Made by a program: the position numbers and the translations under genes. Source: Shinella granuli (lineage in GTDB: Bacteria > Pseudomonadota > Alphaproteobacteria > Rhizobiales > Rhizobiaceae). Taken from it: DNA of 34,327 nt. Below the pieces are notes generated by a model. It worked only from the letters and a program-made list of their open reading frames with translations, had not been told where the DNA came from and searched no databases. Shown here piece by piece: positions 8,273 to 18,450 of this stretch. The stretch spans positions 1-34,327 of the forward strand of contig NZ_SLVX01000034.1 in assembly GCF_004341885.1 (NCBI RefSeq), read 5' to 3'. Numbering within the stretch: the stretch's first letter is position 1; each line of letters starts with the position of its first letter.

Positions 8273-10395
8273 CACGTCCTCCCCCAGTAGTCGCGCTGCG
8301 CCGTCCAGGCGGGGTCCGTATCCGGAAGGCGGATGCGGCCGATGCGGTTGTTGGAAACGCCTCCGAAATAGAGGTAGCCCTTGTGCTCGCAGGTCGAGGT
8401 GATCGACGGGTGGTTCTCGCCGGCCGCGTCCCACAGCACGTCGAGAACCGCGCCGTTTTCCGCGATCCGCATCACGCAGCCGCGGTTGACGTTCGGAAAC
8501 AGCCATTCGTCGGCGGCGATCCGCCGCGCCATGCGCCGGCGAAAGGCCGGCTTGCGCATGGCAAGGTCGAATGTCGGCGTCCTCAGGCCGAGGAGCGCGA
8601 TCCAGTAGGTGCCGTTCGCGCCGCGGTTGATGTTGTCCGGATAGCCGGGAAGATCGGCCAGGACGACCTCCCGCCGGCCCTTGTGCGGCCCGTCGAACCA
8701 GTAGCGCGAGACCCGGCAGGCCCAGGTCTCGGCAAAAAGCAGGGACTGGCCGTCGCGACAGATGGTGATGCCGTTGGGGAAGATCAGGCCGCCGAGGACG
8801 GTCCGCGTCCGGCCTGTCGCCGGATCGTGGCAGATCAGGCGGCCGTTACCACGCCCTTCCAGCGCGTCGAGTATCCAGTCCGCCATTTCGTAGCGGATCG
8901 TCGCCTCGCTGAAGAAGATGCGTCCGTCCGGCGCGATGTCGAGATCGTCAGGCAGCCTGAGCCGGGAATCGTCGATGACGGAGAACCAGCTCCGGTTGGT
9001 CTCGTCCGTGACGCAGGAGACGGCGCCTTCCGGGCTGACCCTGTATACGCCCATGCCCCCGACGCATGTCAGAAGATCGCCGTTCTCGGCGAAGGCGAGG
9101 CCGAGCGGATGTCCGCCTATCCGCGCAAAGACCTCGCTTCTGACATAGTCGGGGGCAAGGAAACGCACGATCGTGCCATGCCGTGTCCCGGTGTAAAGAT
9201 TGTCCTGCCCGTCGAGGACGACGTCCTCCGGTCCTTCTACCGCGCCGAGGCCGATCAGCTCGACGTCGCGAAGCCGATCGTTGAGCGCAAACGGGTCGTC
9301 CTTTGTCCGCGCCTGTTCGGGAAGGTCGAGATAGGCGGGAGAGACATAGACCTTGCTGAGGATCTTGCCGCGGTTCTTCACCCATTTGGCATCGAAGAGC
9401 ACGGCCAGGATCAGGATCACGCCGAGCAGGAGCTGGTTGACCGACCCGGGCGTCGAAAGCCGGATGAGGCCGTTGGTCAGGATCAGCACGAGCGTCGCCC
9501 CGACGATCGTACCGCCGACGGAGCCGCGCCCGCCGCCGAGCGAAACGCCGCCCAGCACGACCGCCGTCAGCACGGCGATCTCCAGGCCGATGCCCGTATC
9601 GGCGCCGGTGCTGCCGAGGCGGGCGGAAAACAGGAAGGCCGCGATGGCGGTTAGCAGGCCGGAGGTGACATAGGCCAGGCACACCGTGCGCTTGACGTTT
9701 ATGCCGGCATTGTAGGCCGATCGCCGGGCACCTCCGACGGCGCGCAGCCGCCAGCCCGGCCGCAGCCGCGAGAGCGTGACGTGGATCGCGACGGCGATCA
9801 CGGCGAAAATCACGAAGGAGACGGGAAGGCCCTGGACCTTGCCGAAGCCGAGGTAATCCCAGGCCGCCGAATCCGGCGTGCTGCCGACGATCGCGCTCGC
9901 CAGCCTTGGAAAGACGATGTCGTAGAGGGCCCGGAAGATGACGAGCGTCACGAGCGTGGTGATGAAGGCGCGCAGCCGCAGATAGCCGATCAGCACGCCG
10001 TTCAGCAGCCCGCAGGCACTCCCGGCGGCCAGCGTGATCGCAAGTGCCGTCGGAAACGGCAGGCCGAGCACGTTCATGCCGACCAGAGCGGCGAGAACGC
10101 ACAGCGCGAACATCGAGCCCACGGACAGGTCGATGCCGCCGGACATGATGACGATCGTCAGCGCCAGCGCGATCAGGCCGAACTCGGCGAGCTGGCGCGC
10201 GAGGTCGGCGATGTGGCCCGCGCCCAGAAGGCCGGGGATCAGGAAGGACATGATGCCGATCGTCACCAGAAGGGCGACCACGGGGATTGCGGCATCGATC
10301 CAGCTCTTGGACAGGACCTCTCCCACCAGACGGCCGGAGAGATATCTGTACCGGAAGCGGATCAACGCGTTCCTGCCTGCCATTGCCCCGTTCAC
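8272..10395 (-). CDS. Fusion: ribose-type ABC permease with C-terminal APMAP/strictosidine-synthase-like propeller
   Basis: In this 707-residue protein, residues 1-345 form an RbsC-type permease with about ten membrane spans, including TIVIMSGGIDLSVGSM (about 80-95) and VVLGGVSLGGGRGSVGGT (279-296). After a polar linker (about 340-375), residues 380-705 form a six-bladed propeller with EGPED (E387), LPDDLDIAPDG, FPNGI (N541) and GYPDNI (D587, N588). That order matches the APMAP and strictosidine-synthase-like group related to SMP-30 lactonases. RbsC permeases normally have a cytoplasmic C-terminus, so the propeller should face the cytoplasm and meet substrate as it enters. A GTG at 10395 gives this length; the ATG at 10383 is the likelier start. 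The binding protein gene ends at 10397. Confidence 0.88.
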   Translation of the reverse strand: MNGAMAGRNALIRFRYRYLSGRLVGEVLSKSWIDAAIPVVALLVTIGIMSFLIPGLLGAGHIADLARQLAEFGLIALALTIVIMSGGIDLSVGSMFALCVLAALVGMNVLGLPFPTALAITLAAGSACGLLNGVLIGYLRLRAFITTLVTLVIFRALYDIVFPRLASAIVGSTPDSAAWDYLGFGKVQGLPVSFVIFAVIAVAIHVTLSRLRPGWRLRAVGGARRSAYNAGINVKRTVCLAYVTSGLLTAIAAFLFSARLGSTGADTGIGLEIAVLTAVVLGGVSLGGGRGSVGGTIVGATLVLILTNGLIRLSTPGSVNQLLLGVILILAVLFDAKWVKNRGKILSKVYVSPAYLDLPEQARTKDDPFALNDRLRDVELIGLGAVEGPEDVVLDGQDNLYTGTRHGTIVRFLAPDYVRSEVFARIGGHPLGLAFAENGDLLTCVGGMGVYRVSPEGAVSCVTDETNRSWFSVIDDSRLRLPDDLDIAPDGRIFFSEATIRYEMADWILDALEGRGNGRLICHDPATGRTRTVLGGLIFPNGITICRDGQSLLFAETWACRVSRYWFDGPHKGRREVVLADLPGYPDNINRGANGTYWIALLGLRTPTFDLAMRKPAFRRRMARRIAADEWLFPNVNRGCVMRIAENGAVLDVLWDAAGENHPSITSTCEHKGYLYFGGVSNNRIGRIRLPDTDPAWTAQRDYWGRT

Positions 10396-10396
10396 C

Positions 10397-11413
10397 CTAT
10401 TTCAGATCGTCGAGCGTCCAGCAATTGCGCTGGTTGACGTTGTCCTTGGTGATAAGCGTCAGCGGATTGAAATAGATGGCCTTGCTTTCCCCCGCCGCCC
10501 CCTCGGACATCAGCAGCCGCACGATTTCCTGGTTCAGGAGATCGCCCTGCAGCGGCACGTTATAGCTGATGTAGAGATTGAAGAGGCCCTTCTCGACATT
10601 CTCGCAACCGACGCTGTTGCCGCCGCCCGAGGTGACCAGAAAGACCTGGTCGCTCTTGCCGGCTTCCTTGATCGCTGATGCTGTGCCGGTATCCTGATTG
10701 TCCCAGATGCCGATCGCGCCGCACAGGTCCGGATGCTGCTGCAGCACGGTCGCCATGATCGAGCGCGCCTTTTCCGGATTGTATTCCGTCGCCTGCTGCG
10801 AGACGACCTGGATATCGGGATGGGCGTCCAGCACCTCGTAGATGCCGTCGAGTTGGAAGACGTCGGAGGCCGCCGTCGGCACGCCCGTATCGATCGCCAC
10901 CTTGGTGGAAACGCCCTTGCCCGCGTCGCATCTGGCGACCACCGCCTCGGCCGCCTTCCTGCCGATCTCCGTCCAGTCGGCACCGACATAGGAATCGGTC
11001 GTGGTGTTGGATTCGAGATTGATCTGGACGATCTTGATGCCCTCGGCCTGCGCCTGCTTGAGGAGGCGCGCGTAGGACTGGATATCGGGATTGTGGATCA
11101 CCATCAGGTCCGGCTTCTCGGTGATCAGCGACTGGATCGCCCGCGTACCTGCATCCGTGCTCCAGGCCGGATCGCGGATCTCGAAGCCGTAGCCGAGCCG
11201 CTCGGCCTGCCTGCGCATCTGCGCCGCCCAGCCTTCCGTCAGGTCGAAGCCCATCGAGAGCGGCACGAACACCACCTTCTTGTCCTTGAGCGACGTATGG
11301 AACGCGGTGCTGCGCGGATTCTCCAGTCCCTTGTCCTGTGCCACCGCCCAGCCGAGGCCGGCGGCGAGTACCGCTGCGGCGAGCGCCGTTCTCTTCACAA
11401 ATGCGCGTTGCAT
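10397..11413 (-). CDS. Periplasmic binding protein of a ribose-type ABC importer
   Basis: The 338-residue protein starts behind GGGAGGAGA and has a signal peptide with cleavage after AVA (about residue 25). The mature part is a Peripla_BP_4 (RbsB-like) fold: VVFVPLSMGFDLTEGWAAQM, PDLMVIHNPDIQSYARLLKQAQAEGIKIVQIN, GAIGIWDNQDTGTASAIKEAG. Family members bind sugars, polyols, autoinducer-2 and other small polar compounds. Two cysteines near the C-terminus (GCENVEKG and RNCWTL) might form a disulfide. The ligand is unknown. The operon context with HMG-CoA reductase and propeller hydrolases suggests mevalonate or mevalonolactone rather than a common sugar, but this is inferred. Confidence 0.9.
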   Translation of the reverse strand: MQRAFVKRTALAAAVLAAGLGWAVAQDKGLENPRSTAFHTSLKDKKVVFVPLSMGFDLTEGWAAQMRRQAERLGYGFEIRDPAWSTDAGTRAIQSLITEKPDLMVIHNPDIQSYARLLKQAQAEGIKIVQINLESNTTTDSYVGADWTEIGRKAAEAVVARCDAGKGVSTKVAIDTGVPTAASDVFQLDGIYEVLDAHPDIQVVSQQATEYNPEKARSIMATVLQQHPDLCGAIGIWDNQDTGTASAIKEAGKSDQVFLVTSGGGNSVGCENVEKGLFNLYISYNVPLQGDLLNQEIVRLLMSEGAAGESKAIYFNPLTLITKDNVNQRNCWTLDDLK

Positions 11414-11451
11414 GATCTCCTCCCGGTTTGAACGTTCCATGGTTGGTGGTG

Positions 11452-12467
11452 CTACAGATCTCCTTGCTGCGACGTCTGCTCGTCGCGCGGATTGACGATG
11501 GAATCGACGACGATCGCAAGCAGCAGGACGATACCCTTGACGAGGTTCTGGACCGTGTAGTCGATGTTGAGGATGGTCATGCCGTTGAGCAGGATGCCGA
11601 CGAATACTGTGCCGAGAACGACGTTGCGGACCGACCCGTGGCCGCCGTTGAGGCCGATGCCGCCGAGCACCACGACCAGGAGGATGTCGTAGATCATCGT
11701 CGAATTGAAAAGGCGCGCATTGATGGCCGCGGCCGACGACGCCAGGATCAGGCCGGCGAGATAGGCGACGAAGGCGCTGATCGCATATTGCGCGACCGTC
11801 ATCGGCCGGAAGGGCACGCCCGTCACGCGCGCGGCATTGGGATTGCTGCCCATCGCATAGAGCATCCAGCCGAAGCGGGTGCGGCTGAGCACGAGGTGGA
11901 AAAGGCCGCACAGGACGGCGAAAAAGACGACGGTCGTCGGAATGCCGAGGACGTTTCCCTGGCCGATGACGCTGAACCAGTCGGTGTCCGGCGGCACGTT
12001 CTGCATCTCCAGTGTGAAGAAGAACGTCCGGCCGGTGCCGTAGATCACCGACCCGGCGGCGAGCGTGGCGAAGATCGGCGGCACATCGCCGAACGCGATC
12101 AGAACGCCGATGATCACCCCCGCAGCGATCGCGAAAACCGCGCCGATCAGAAGCGCGAGTTCGAAGGAATATCCGGCCCGCGTGATGACGAACGCCCAGG
12201 ACACCGAGACCACCATGGTCGCGATCATCGAGACGTCGATGCCGCGGGCGATCACGACGAGCGCCATGCCGAGCGCGAGGATGCCGAGGATGGAGACGCT
12301 GCGAACCAGCACCAGGAGATTGCCGGTGCTGAGAAAGCCCGGCAGCAGGATCGCAAACAGCACGAAGGCGAGGACCGCCAGCGAGAAGACGATGCCCTCC
12401 TGGCTGCGCAGCAGCCTTGCGTGGAATGGCGGCCGGTCGTCCTTCCTGATGATCGCGGGCCTGGCCA

Positions 12468-12468
<1 letters not shown>
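11452..12468 (-). CDS. Ribose-type ABC transporter permease
   Basis: The 338-residue RbsC-family membrane protein has about ten hydrophobic spans, IARGIDVSMIAT in place of the common GGIDLSVG motif, and VVLGGIGLNGGHGSVRNVVLG near the C-terminus. It should pair with the permease half of the fusion protein to make a heterodimeric channel. Its ATG shares its first base with the TGA of the HMG-CoA reductase gene (TGATG), so the two are translationally coupled. The divergent permease sequences argue for an old heterodimer rather than a recent duplication. Confidence 0.92.
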
Positions 12469-13814
<1,346 letters not shown>

Positions 13815-13860
13815 CGAATCCCATGTAATACTTATGAGCCTCTTGACACCTCAAATAAAA

Positions 13861-13894
13861 GGTACAGTTGTCCGATATTGTCCCAAACTGTACC
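13861..13894. promoter_or_regulatory. Palindromic operator candidate between the HMG-CoA reductase and MocR-type regulator genes
   Basis: GGTACAGTT (13861-13869) and AACTGTACC (13886-13894) form a perfect 9-bp inverted repeat around a 16-bp centre. The centre holds two TTGTCC copies (13868-13873 and 13878-13883), 10 bp apart. The site lies between the divergent starts, 14 bp before the regulator GTG and about 47 bp from the reductase start. Plausible promoter elements sit beside it: TTGACA at 13843-13848 for the plus strand, and TTGAGG with an 18-bp spacer to TATTAC on the minus strand. The natural reading is a binding site of the MocR-type protein controlling both directions. Confidence 0.6.
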
Positions 13895-13907
13895 AGCGGA
13901 GAGCAGC

Positions 13908-15308
13908 GTGGCAATCAAAGGCGTATCCGAAGCGCACGTTCCCACGCGCGTGACGTCCATCGCGGGAAAGCTGCGTGAGGAGATCGTCTCGGGCGTACGC
14001 GCGCCAGGCAGCCGGCTGCCGTCGATCCGCAAGGCGGCGGCGGAATTCGGCGTGTCGAAGAACACGGTCGTCGAGGTCTATGATAGGCTCGTCGCATCGG
14101 GCCATATCACCGCGCGGATGGGGTCGGGTTTCGTCGTGACTTTCGCCGGCACTGCCGATCCGGCTGCGCGGCCGAGGCATGTCGCCGAAGCCGTCGACAT
14201 CGCTTCGCTGCTGAACGCCCAGCTCGAACAGGATTTCCAGATTCGCGTGGGCGACGGCAGGCCGCCACCGTCCTGGGCCGAGCAATCCGAAATCAAGCGC
14301 TATCTTGGCTCCTATGGCAGGGCCCTGTCGGCGGATGCCGACAGCTACGGGTCCGCCCTGGGCTTCATGCCCCTGAGACAACAGCTGGCGCGTCGGCTAG
14401 GCTCCCAGCAGGTGCATGCCGCGGAAGACAACATCCTCCTGACATTCGGGGCAAACCACGCCCTCGACCTCGTCATTCGGGGCATGCTATCTCCCGGAGA
14501 CACCGTGCTCGTCGACGAGCCCGGCTATTATCCGCTGTTTGCCAAGCTGAAGCTCGCCCAGGTCCGGGCCGTCGGCGTGCGCCGGACGCCGGACGGCCCG
14601 GACGTGGACGACTTCGCCGCAAAGCTTGCCACCGAGCGACCGAAGCTTTTCTTTACGCAATCCCTCGCTCACAATCCCACAGGCAGCTCCCTGACGGTCC
14701 CGGTTGCTCACGCCGTTCTTACCGCAGCCGGCAAATACGGCCTACCCATCGTTGAAGAGGATCCTTTCGCCGACCTGCCGACCACATCCGACAACAGGCT
14801 GGCCACGCTCGACCAGTTGAACCTGGTCATCTCGATCGGAACCTTTTCCAAGACGCTCTCGGCAAGCCTGCGATCAGGTTTCATCGCCGCCAGAACGGAC
14901 AGGATCGCCGCACTGGCGGAGCTCAAGATGCTAACCACGGTCAACAGCTCGGGGCATATCGAAAGGCTGCTGCACCGTGTGATCAGCGACGGACATTACG
15001 ACCGGCATCTCAAGCGGTTGGGTCAGCGCCTCACCGCCGCCTCCGACCTCGTTCAAACCAGACTGTCCCATGGCGGCCATCGGGTCTTCTCCAGCGCAAA
15101 CGGCGGCTATTATCTCTATCTCCTCCTGCCGGAGGGGACCGACGACATCGAGTTGGCACGCGAAGGAGCCAAGGAAAGCATCTTCATCGCCCCCGGCAGC
15201 GTCTTCTGCATCGACAAGAACGCACCTCTTGCCAGAGGCATCCGGATCAATGTGGCGCGCGCCAACGATCCGCGATTTTACGATTTTCTTCTGCGCAAGC
15301 TTCGATAA
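13908..15308 (+). CDS. MocR/PdxR-type transcriptional regulator (GntR HTH plus aminotransferase domain)
   Basis: The 466-residue protein has an N-terminal winged helix of the GntR family (about residues 12-80: LREEIVSGVRAPGSRLPSIRKAAAEFGVSKNTVVEVYDRL). It is joined to a class I aminotransferase-like domain with HNPTG (N256) and the PLP-binding lysine in GTFSKTL (K315). These regulators use PLP as sensor cofactor and do not act as enzymes. The start is a GTG with GGAGAG at good spacing, just beyond the palindrome it probably binds. It is transcribed away from the HMG-CoA reductase operon and is the best candidate for its regulator. MocR proteins usually sense amino compounds or PLP, so the pairing with mevalonate chemistry is unusual. 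Confidence 0.9.
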   Translation: MAIKGVSEAHVPTRVTSIAGKLREEIVSGVRAPGSRLPSIRKAAAEFGVSKNTVVEVYDRLVASGHITARMGSGFVVTFAGTADPAARPRHVAEAVDIASLLNAQLEQDFQIRVGDGRPPPSWAEQSEIKRYLGSYGRALSADADSYGSALGFMPLRQQLARRLGSQQVHAAEDNILLTFGANHALDLVIRGMLSPGDTVLVDEPGYYPLFAKLKLAQVRAVGVRRTPDGPDVDDFAAKLATERPKLFFTQSLAHNPTGSSLTVPVAHAVLTAAGKYGLPIVEEDPFADLPTTSDNRLATLDQLNLVISIGTFSKTLSASLRSGFIAARTDRIAALAELKMLTTVNSSGHIERLLHRVISDGHYDRHLKRLGQRLTAASDLVQTRLSHGGHRVFSSANGGYYLYLLLPEGTDDIELAREGAKESIFIAPGSVFCIDKNAPLARGIRINVARANDPRFYDFLLRKLR

Positions 15309-15603
15309 GCGCTCCATCGGTTCGATCGCATGAGGTCTGAGGTCCCCCGTCGATCTTCAGCTTGTCCGGATGCTGGAGCGGGTCAATCTGTGCAGCAACA
15401 ACGGCCAGGGCTCGACAGGTCACGAAACGCCAAGTGCAGATGCCGGGTTGCGAGCCTCTCGAGTGGCGAATATGCTCCGCCTGGGGGCACAACGCCGCTC
15501 AGTTCACGAGCATGGTCATGGCGAAACGCACTCGCGTGAACCTAATGATGCATCCTCGTGCGATGCGAAACCAGGGTGGTCGAAAAGGATTTTTAGCAGC
15601 CCC
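15309..15603. other. Non-coding gap, no supported feature
   Basis: These 295 bp separate the MocR-type gene from the next small gene. Open frames on both strands show no recognisable domain. The codon-like pattern and base composition are irregular, which fits a decayed remnant, but no parent gene can be named. Confidence 0.4.
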
Positions 15604-16215
15604 ATGGCAGCAACTCTCGACTTTCTCACGGTCATTGCAACTGCGCTGGCAATCCAGCCTGTCGATCTTCCGCACCTGATGCCCTTTGGCGTCTCCCAGA
15701 ATGCACGGCCCTCGGAGTTCAGGTGCGAGCCGCTTGCGGAAGGGCCGCCAGATGCTACGGGCCAATATGTGTGTCCAGCACTTCCCCGGCCCGCCCCTGA
15801 TTACGAGGAGTACATCCTTGCCTTCGTCAGGAACGTCGGCGTTTGCAATCTGGTGGCCATCACACCCTACACCGAGGACGACGATCAGGGCACTTTCACA
15901 CGCAATCTATTTGCCGGGATCACCGCGAAGATGACGGAGGAGCTTGGGGAGCCGGACGAAGAAGTTGACGTCGCACACACACCCGCCGCAGGTAGCGACC
16001 TCTTGTTCAAGCACACCGTCATGGCCGAGGAACGCCAGATATTCAATCAATGGAACGATCTTCGCGGGCGGTTTCAAGACCTGCAGTCCGCCAGCGTCGC
16101 CCTGGTCGGCGACGAGGAGTATGGGCTTGCCATCTATAGCGCCTATCGTTTCGTCGGAAACGATGATTGCATGCGCCAGATGGAAGAGACAACAGGTCTG
16201 TCGACCGATCGATAG
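15604..16215 (+). CDS. Hypothetical protein, possibly exported
   Basis: I do not recognise this 203-residue protein. The first 18 residues (MAATLDFLTVIATALAIQ) are weakly hydrophobic and could be part of a signal or anchor. The rest is acidic and soluble, with PDYEEYILAFVRNVGVCNLVAITPYTEDDDQGTF and a C-terminal half rich in Glu, Asp and Gln. The frame is open upstream to about 15370. The ATG at 15604 is chosen because the upstream part looks non-coding, although the nearest AGGA element lies about 15 bp away, so the start is uncertain. The general pattern (a hydrophobic start, then a GVC-hydrophobic-TPYTEDD block) recalls small periplasmic proteins of unknown function. It stands alone between two unrelated genes. 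Confidence 0.55.
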   Translation: MAATLDFLTVIATALAIQPVDLPHLMPFGVSQNARPSEFRCEPLAEGPPDATGQYVCPALPRPAPDYEEYILAFVRNVGVCNLVAITPYTEDDDQGTFTRNLFAGITAKMTEELGEPDEEVDVAHTPAAGSDLLFKHTVMAEERQIFNQWNDLRGRFQDLQSASVALVGDEEYGLAIYSAYRFVGNDDCMRQMEETTGLSTDR

Positions 16216-16475
16216 TCGTCCTGGAAGAGCGATTTGCGAAGCATATGCCCGCCGTCAGCGGCAACGGCCGGCCCTATAAGCCTCGTGCCGCCGGCACGGC
16301 CGCTGCGATGGCGGAGGAGGTGCGCGGAAGGCTCCAGCTTCAGGTCGAAAGTGCAAACATACAGATAACCGGTATGGACGGCTTGACCATCAAAACCGCC
16401 GCTTTCAAACTTGGCGAGACCAGAGGCCCGCGAGATTCCGTGAAATAGCCGCCGATCCGCAAGCTGGGAGAGTGC

Positions 16476-18119
16476 ATGGAGAATATCGGTATCGCGCTGA
16501 TCCTGCTGCTGGCGGTGGTCGTGAGCGGAACGCTCACGCGGCTCTCCCCGATCGCCATTCCCCTGCCGCTGGTGCAGATCGCGCTTGGCGCGGCGATTGC
16601 CGGCGTCACGGGATCCGGGGTGGCGCTCGAACCGCACATCTTCTTCCTGCTTTTTCTTCCGCCCCTTCTTTTTCTCGACGGCTGGCGCATCCCCAAGGAA
16701 GGATTGTTCCGCGACAAGGGCATGATCCTCGAACTCTCGCTCGGCCTCGTTGTCTTCACCGTGATCGGCATCGGCTTCCTCATCAACTGGATGATCCCGT
16801 CGATGCCGCTGCCGGTCGCCTTCGCGCTGGCGGCCATCGTTTCGCCCACGGACCCGATCGCGGTCTCGGCGATCACCGCCCGCGTGCCCATCCCGAACCG
16901 CCTGATGCATATCCTGGAAGGGGAATCCCTTTTGAACGATGCCTCGGGCCTCGTGTGCATGCGCTTTGCCGTTGCTGCCGCCCTGACCGGGGTCTTTTCG
17001 CCCATTTCGGCGTTCGGCACCTTCCTTTGGCTTGCGCTCGGCGGCATCGTCATCGGCGCCGGCATGACCTGGATCGTGATGAAAGCCAAGGATACCCTCT
17101 CCCGAAAGCTCGGCGAGGAGCCGGGCTCGCAGATCCTCATCAGCCTGCTCATCCCCTTCGGCGCCTATCTGCTGGCGGAAGAGTTTCATTGCTCCGGCAT
17201 CCTGGCGGCCGTGGCCGCCGGGATCACGATGAGCTATGCAGAACAGACCGGCCAGACCCTTGCCGTGACGCGTGTCCGCCGCACCGCCGTCTGGGATACG
17301 GTGCAGTTCACCCTGAACGGCATCATCTTCGTCCTGCTCGGCGAACAGTTGCCGAGCATCGTCGCCGGAGCGGCGCAGGTCGTCATAGATACCGGCCACC
17401 ATGAACCGATCTGGCTGGCGGTCTATGTCGTGGCGATCAACCTCGCCCTGGCGCTGCTACGCCTGCTCTGGGTCTGGATATCGCTGCGCTTCACCCTTTA
17501 TCGCGCCGCAAGGCAGGGTCGAACGGTCGCCAGACCGGACTGGCGGCTTGTGGTGGCAATGTCGGTAGCCGGAGTGCGCGGCGCCATCACGCTGGCCGGC
17601 ATCCTGACGCTGCCGCTCGTCCTCGATGACGGAACGCCGTTCCCGGCGCGCGATCTGGCCATTTTCCTGGCCGCGGGGGTCATCATCGCTTCGCTCGTGG
17701 CCGCCAGCATCGGGCTGCCGTTCCTGCTGCGTAATCTGGAATTGCCGCCGGAACCCGACCATCAGCGCGAGGAGGATGCCGCGCGCATCGCGGCGGCGGA
17801 AGCGGCGATCAGGATGATCGAAAGGTTGCAGCACGAACTGGGTGAAGGGCGAGGTAACGTCGACTTTTATGCCGATGTCGGAAGCCGGCTGATGGAGCTC
17901 TACCGCCAAAGGATCGACACCCGCTCCAAGACCGGCGATGAGGCCGAGCAGGTAAAACATCTCGAAGAGATCGAGCGGCGGCTGCGCCTTGCCGGTGTGA
18001 GGGCAGAGCGAGACGAAATCTACCGCCTTGGGCGCGCCCGCAAATTGTCCGACGAACTCGTGCGAAAGCTCGTACGCGAAGCTGATCTCATGGAAGCCCG
18101 CTATATATCCGTCGGATAA
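16476..18119 (+). CDS. Na+/H+ antiporter, CPA1 family (bacterial NhaP/YjcE type)
   Basis: The 547-residue protein has about twelve membrane spans up to residue 425, then a charged cytoplasmic tail of about 120 residues with likely helices (HQREEDAARIAAAEAAIRM onward). Family motifs are clear: LFLPPLLFLDGW (about 55-68), AAIVSPTDPIAVSAI (about 125-140) and LEGESLLNDASGLV (about 147-160), which carries the transport aspartate. VAMSVAGVRGAITLAG (about 365-380) is also typical. It exchanges protons for Na+ or K+ across the inner membrane. The ATG at 16476 begins the first hydrophobic span, with GGGAG 7-12 bases before it. It seems to be a single-gene unit. Confidence 0.92.
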   Translation: MENIGIALILLLAVVVSGTLTRLSPIAIPLPLVQIALGAAIAGVTGSGVALEPHIFFLLFLPPLLFLDGWRIPKEGLFRDKGMILELSLGLVVFTVIGIGFLINWMIPSMPLPVAFALAAIVSPTDPIAVSAITARVPIPNRLMHILEGESLLNDASGLVCMRFAVAAALTGVFSPISAFGTFLWLALGGIVIGAGMTWIVMKAKDTLSRKLGEEPGSQILISLLIPFGAYLLAEEFHCSGILAAVAAGITMSYAEQTGQTLAVTRVRRTAVWDTVQFTLNGIIFVLLGEQLPSIVAGAAQVVIDTGHHEPIWLAVYVVAINLALALLRLLWVWISLRFTLYRAARQGRTVARPDWRLVVAMSVAGVRGAITLAGILTLPLVLDDGTPFPARDLAIFLAAGVIIASLVAASIGLPFLLRNLELPPEPDHQREEDAARIAAAEAAIRMIERLQHELGEGRGNVDFYADVGSRLMELYRQRIDTRSKTGDEAEQVKHLEEIERRLRLAGVRAERDEIYRLGRARKLSDELVRKLVREADLMEARYISVG

Positions 18120-18450
18120 AGACCAGGACGTCGTTGCCGGTCTCCATAAACTGCCCGGGGAGGCAGAGATGGTGCAGCCCTCCATCAGCGCCGCGCGTAT
18201 CTTGGTATTGCACACGACCGCGTCGAGCTTGTGGACGACGCCGAGAGATCACCCCGAAAGCGCGCGGGTCCGCGAGCTGCGGCTTCAAAAGAAATGGACG
18301 ATCGCGAGAGCCGATAAGCAGCGCTCATGTCCGCATGACACCTACTTATTTGCACCGCAGCATGGCGCAACATAGGCTTTCCCCATAGCCCGCACACAAG
18401 ACGGGCGCTGCGACGGGTCCATCAAATCTGTCTCCAGAGAGGAATTTTCC
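18120..18450. other. Intergenic region upstream of the polyamine-type transporter operon
   Basis: These 331 bp lie between the antiporter and the binding protein gene. Several overlapping open frames exist on both strands without domains. The final part should hold the promoter of the transporter operon. A GGAATTTTCC palindrome at 18441-18450 touches the start codon, and GAGAGGAA is the ribosome binding site. Confidence 0.4.

Noticed and set aside
13868-13883. TTGTCC units in the MocR region as part of the AraC TTGTCCGA regulon
   Set aside because: The 10-bp spacing and surrounding dyad differ from the AraC sites, and the regulator family is unrelated. A short GC-mixed hexamer can recur by chance.
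16216-16475. A 93-codon frame at 16167-16448 before the antiporter
   Set aside because: It overlaps the end of the preceding gene, has no domain and no ribosome site.
16143-17402. A 419-codon minus-strand frame opposite the antiporter
   Set aside because: Composition is typical of antisense frames (His/Asp/Gly/Arg-rich) and the antiporter on the plus strand has all family motifs.
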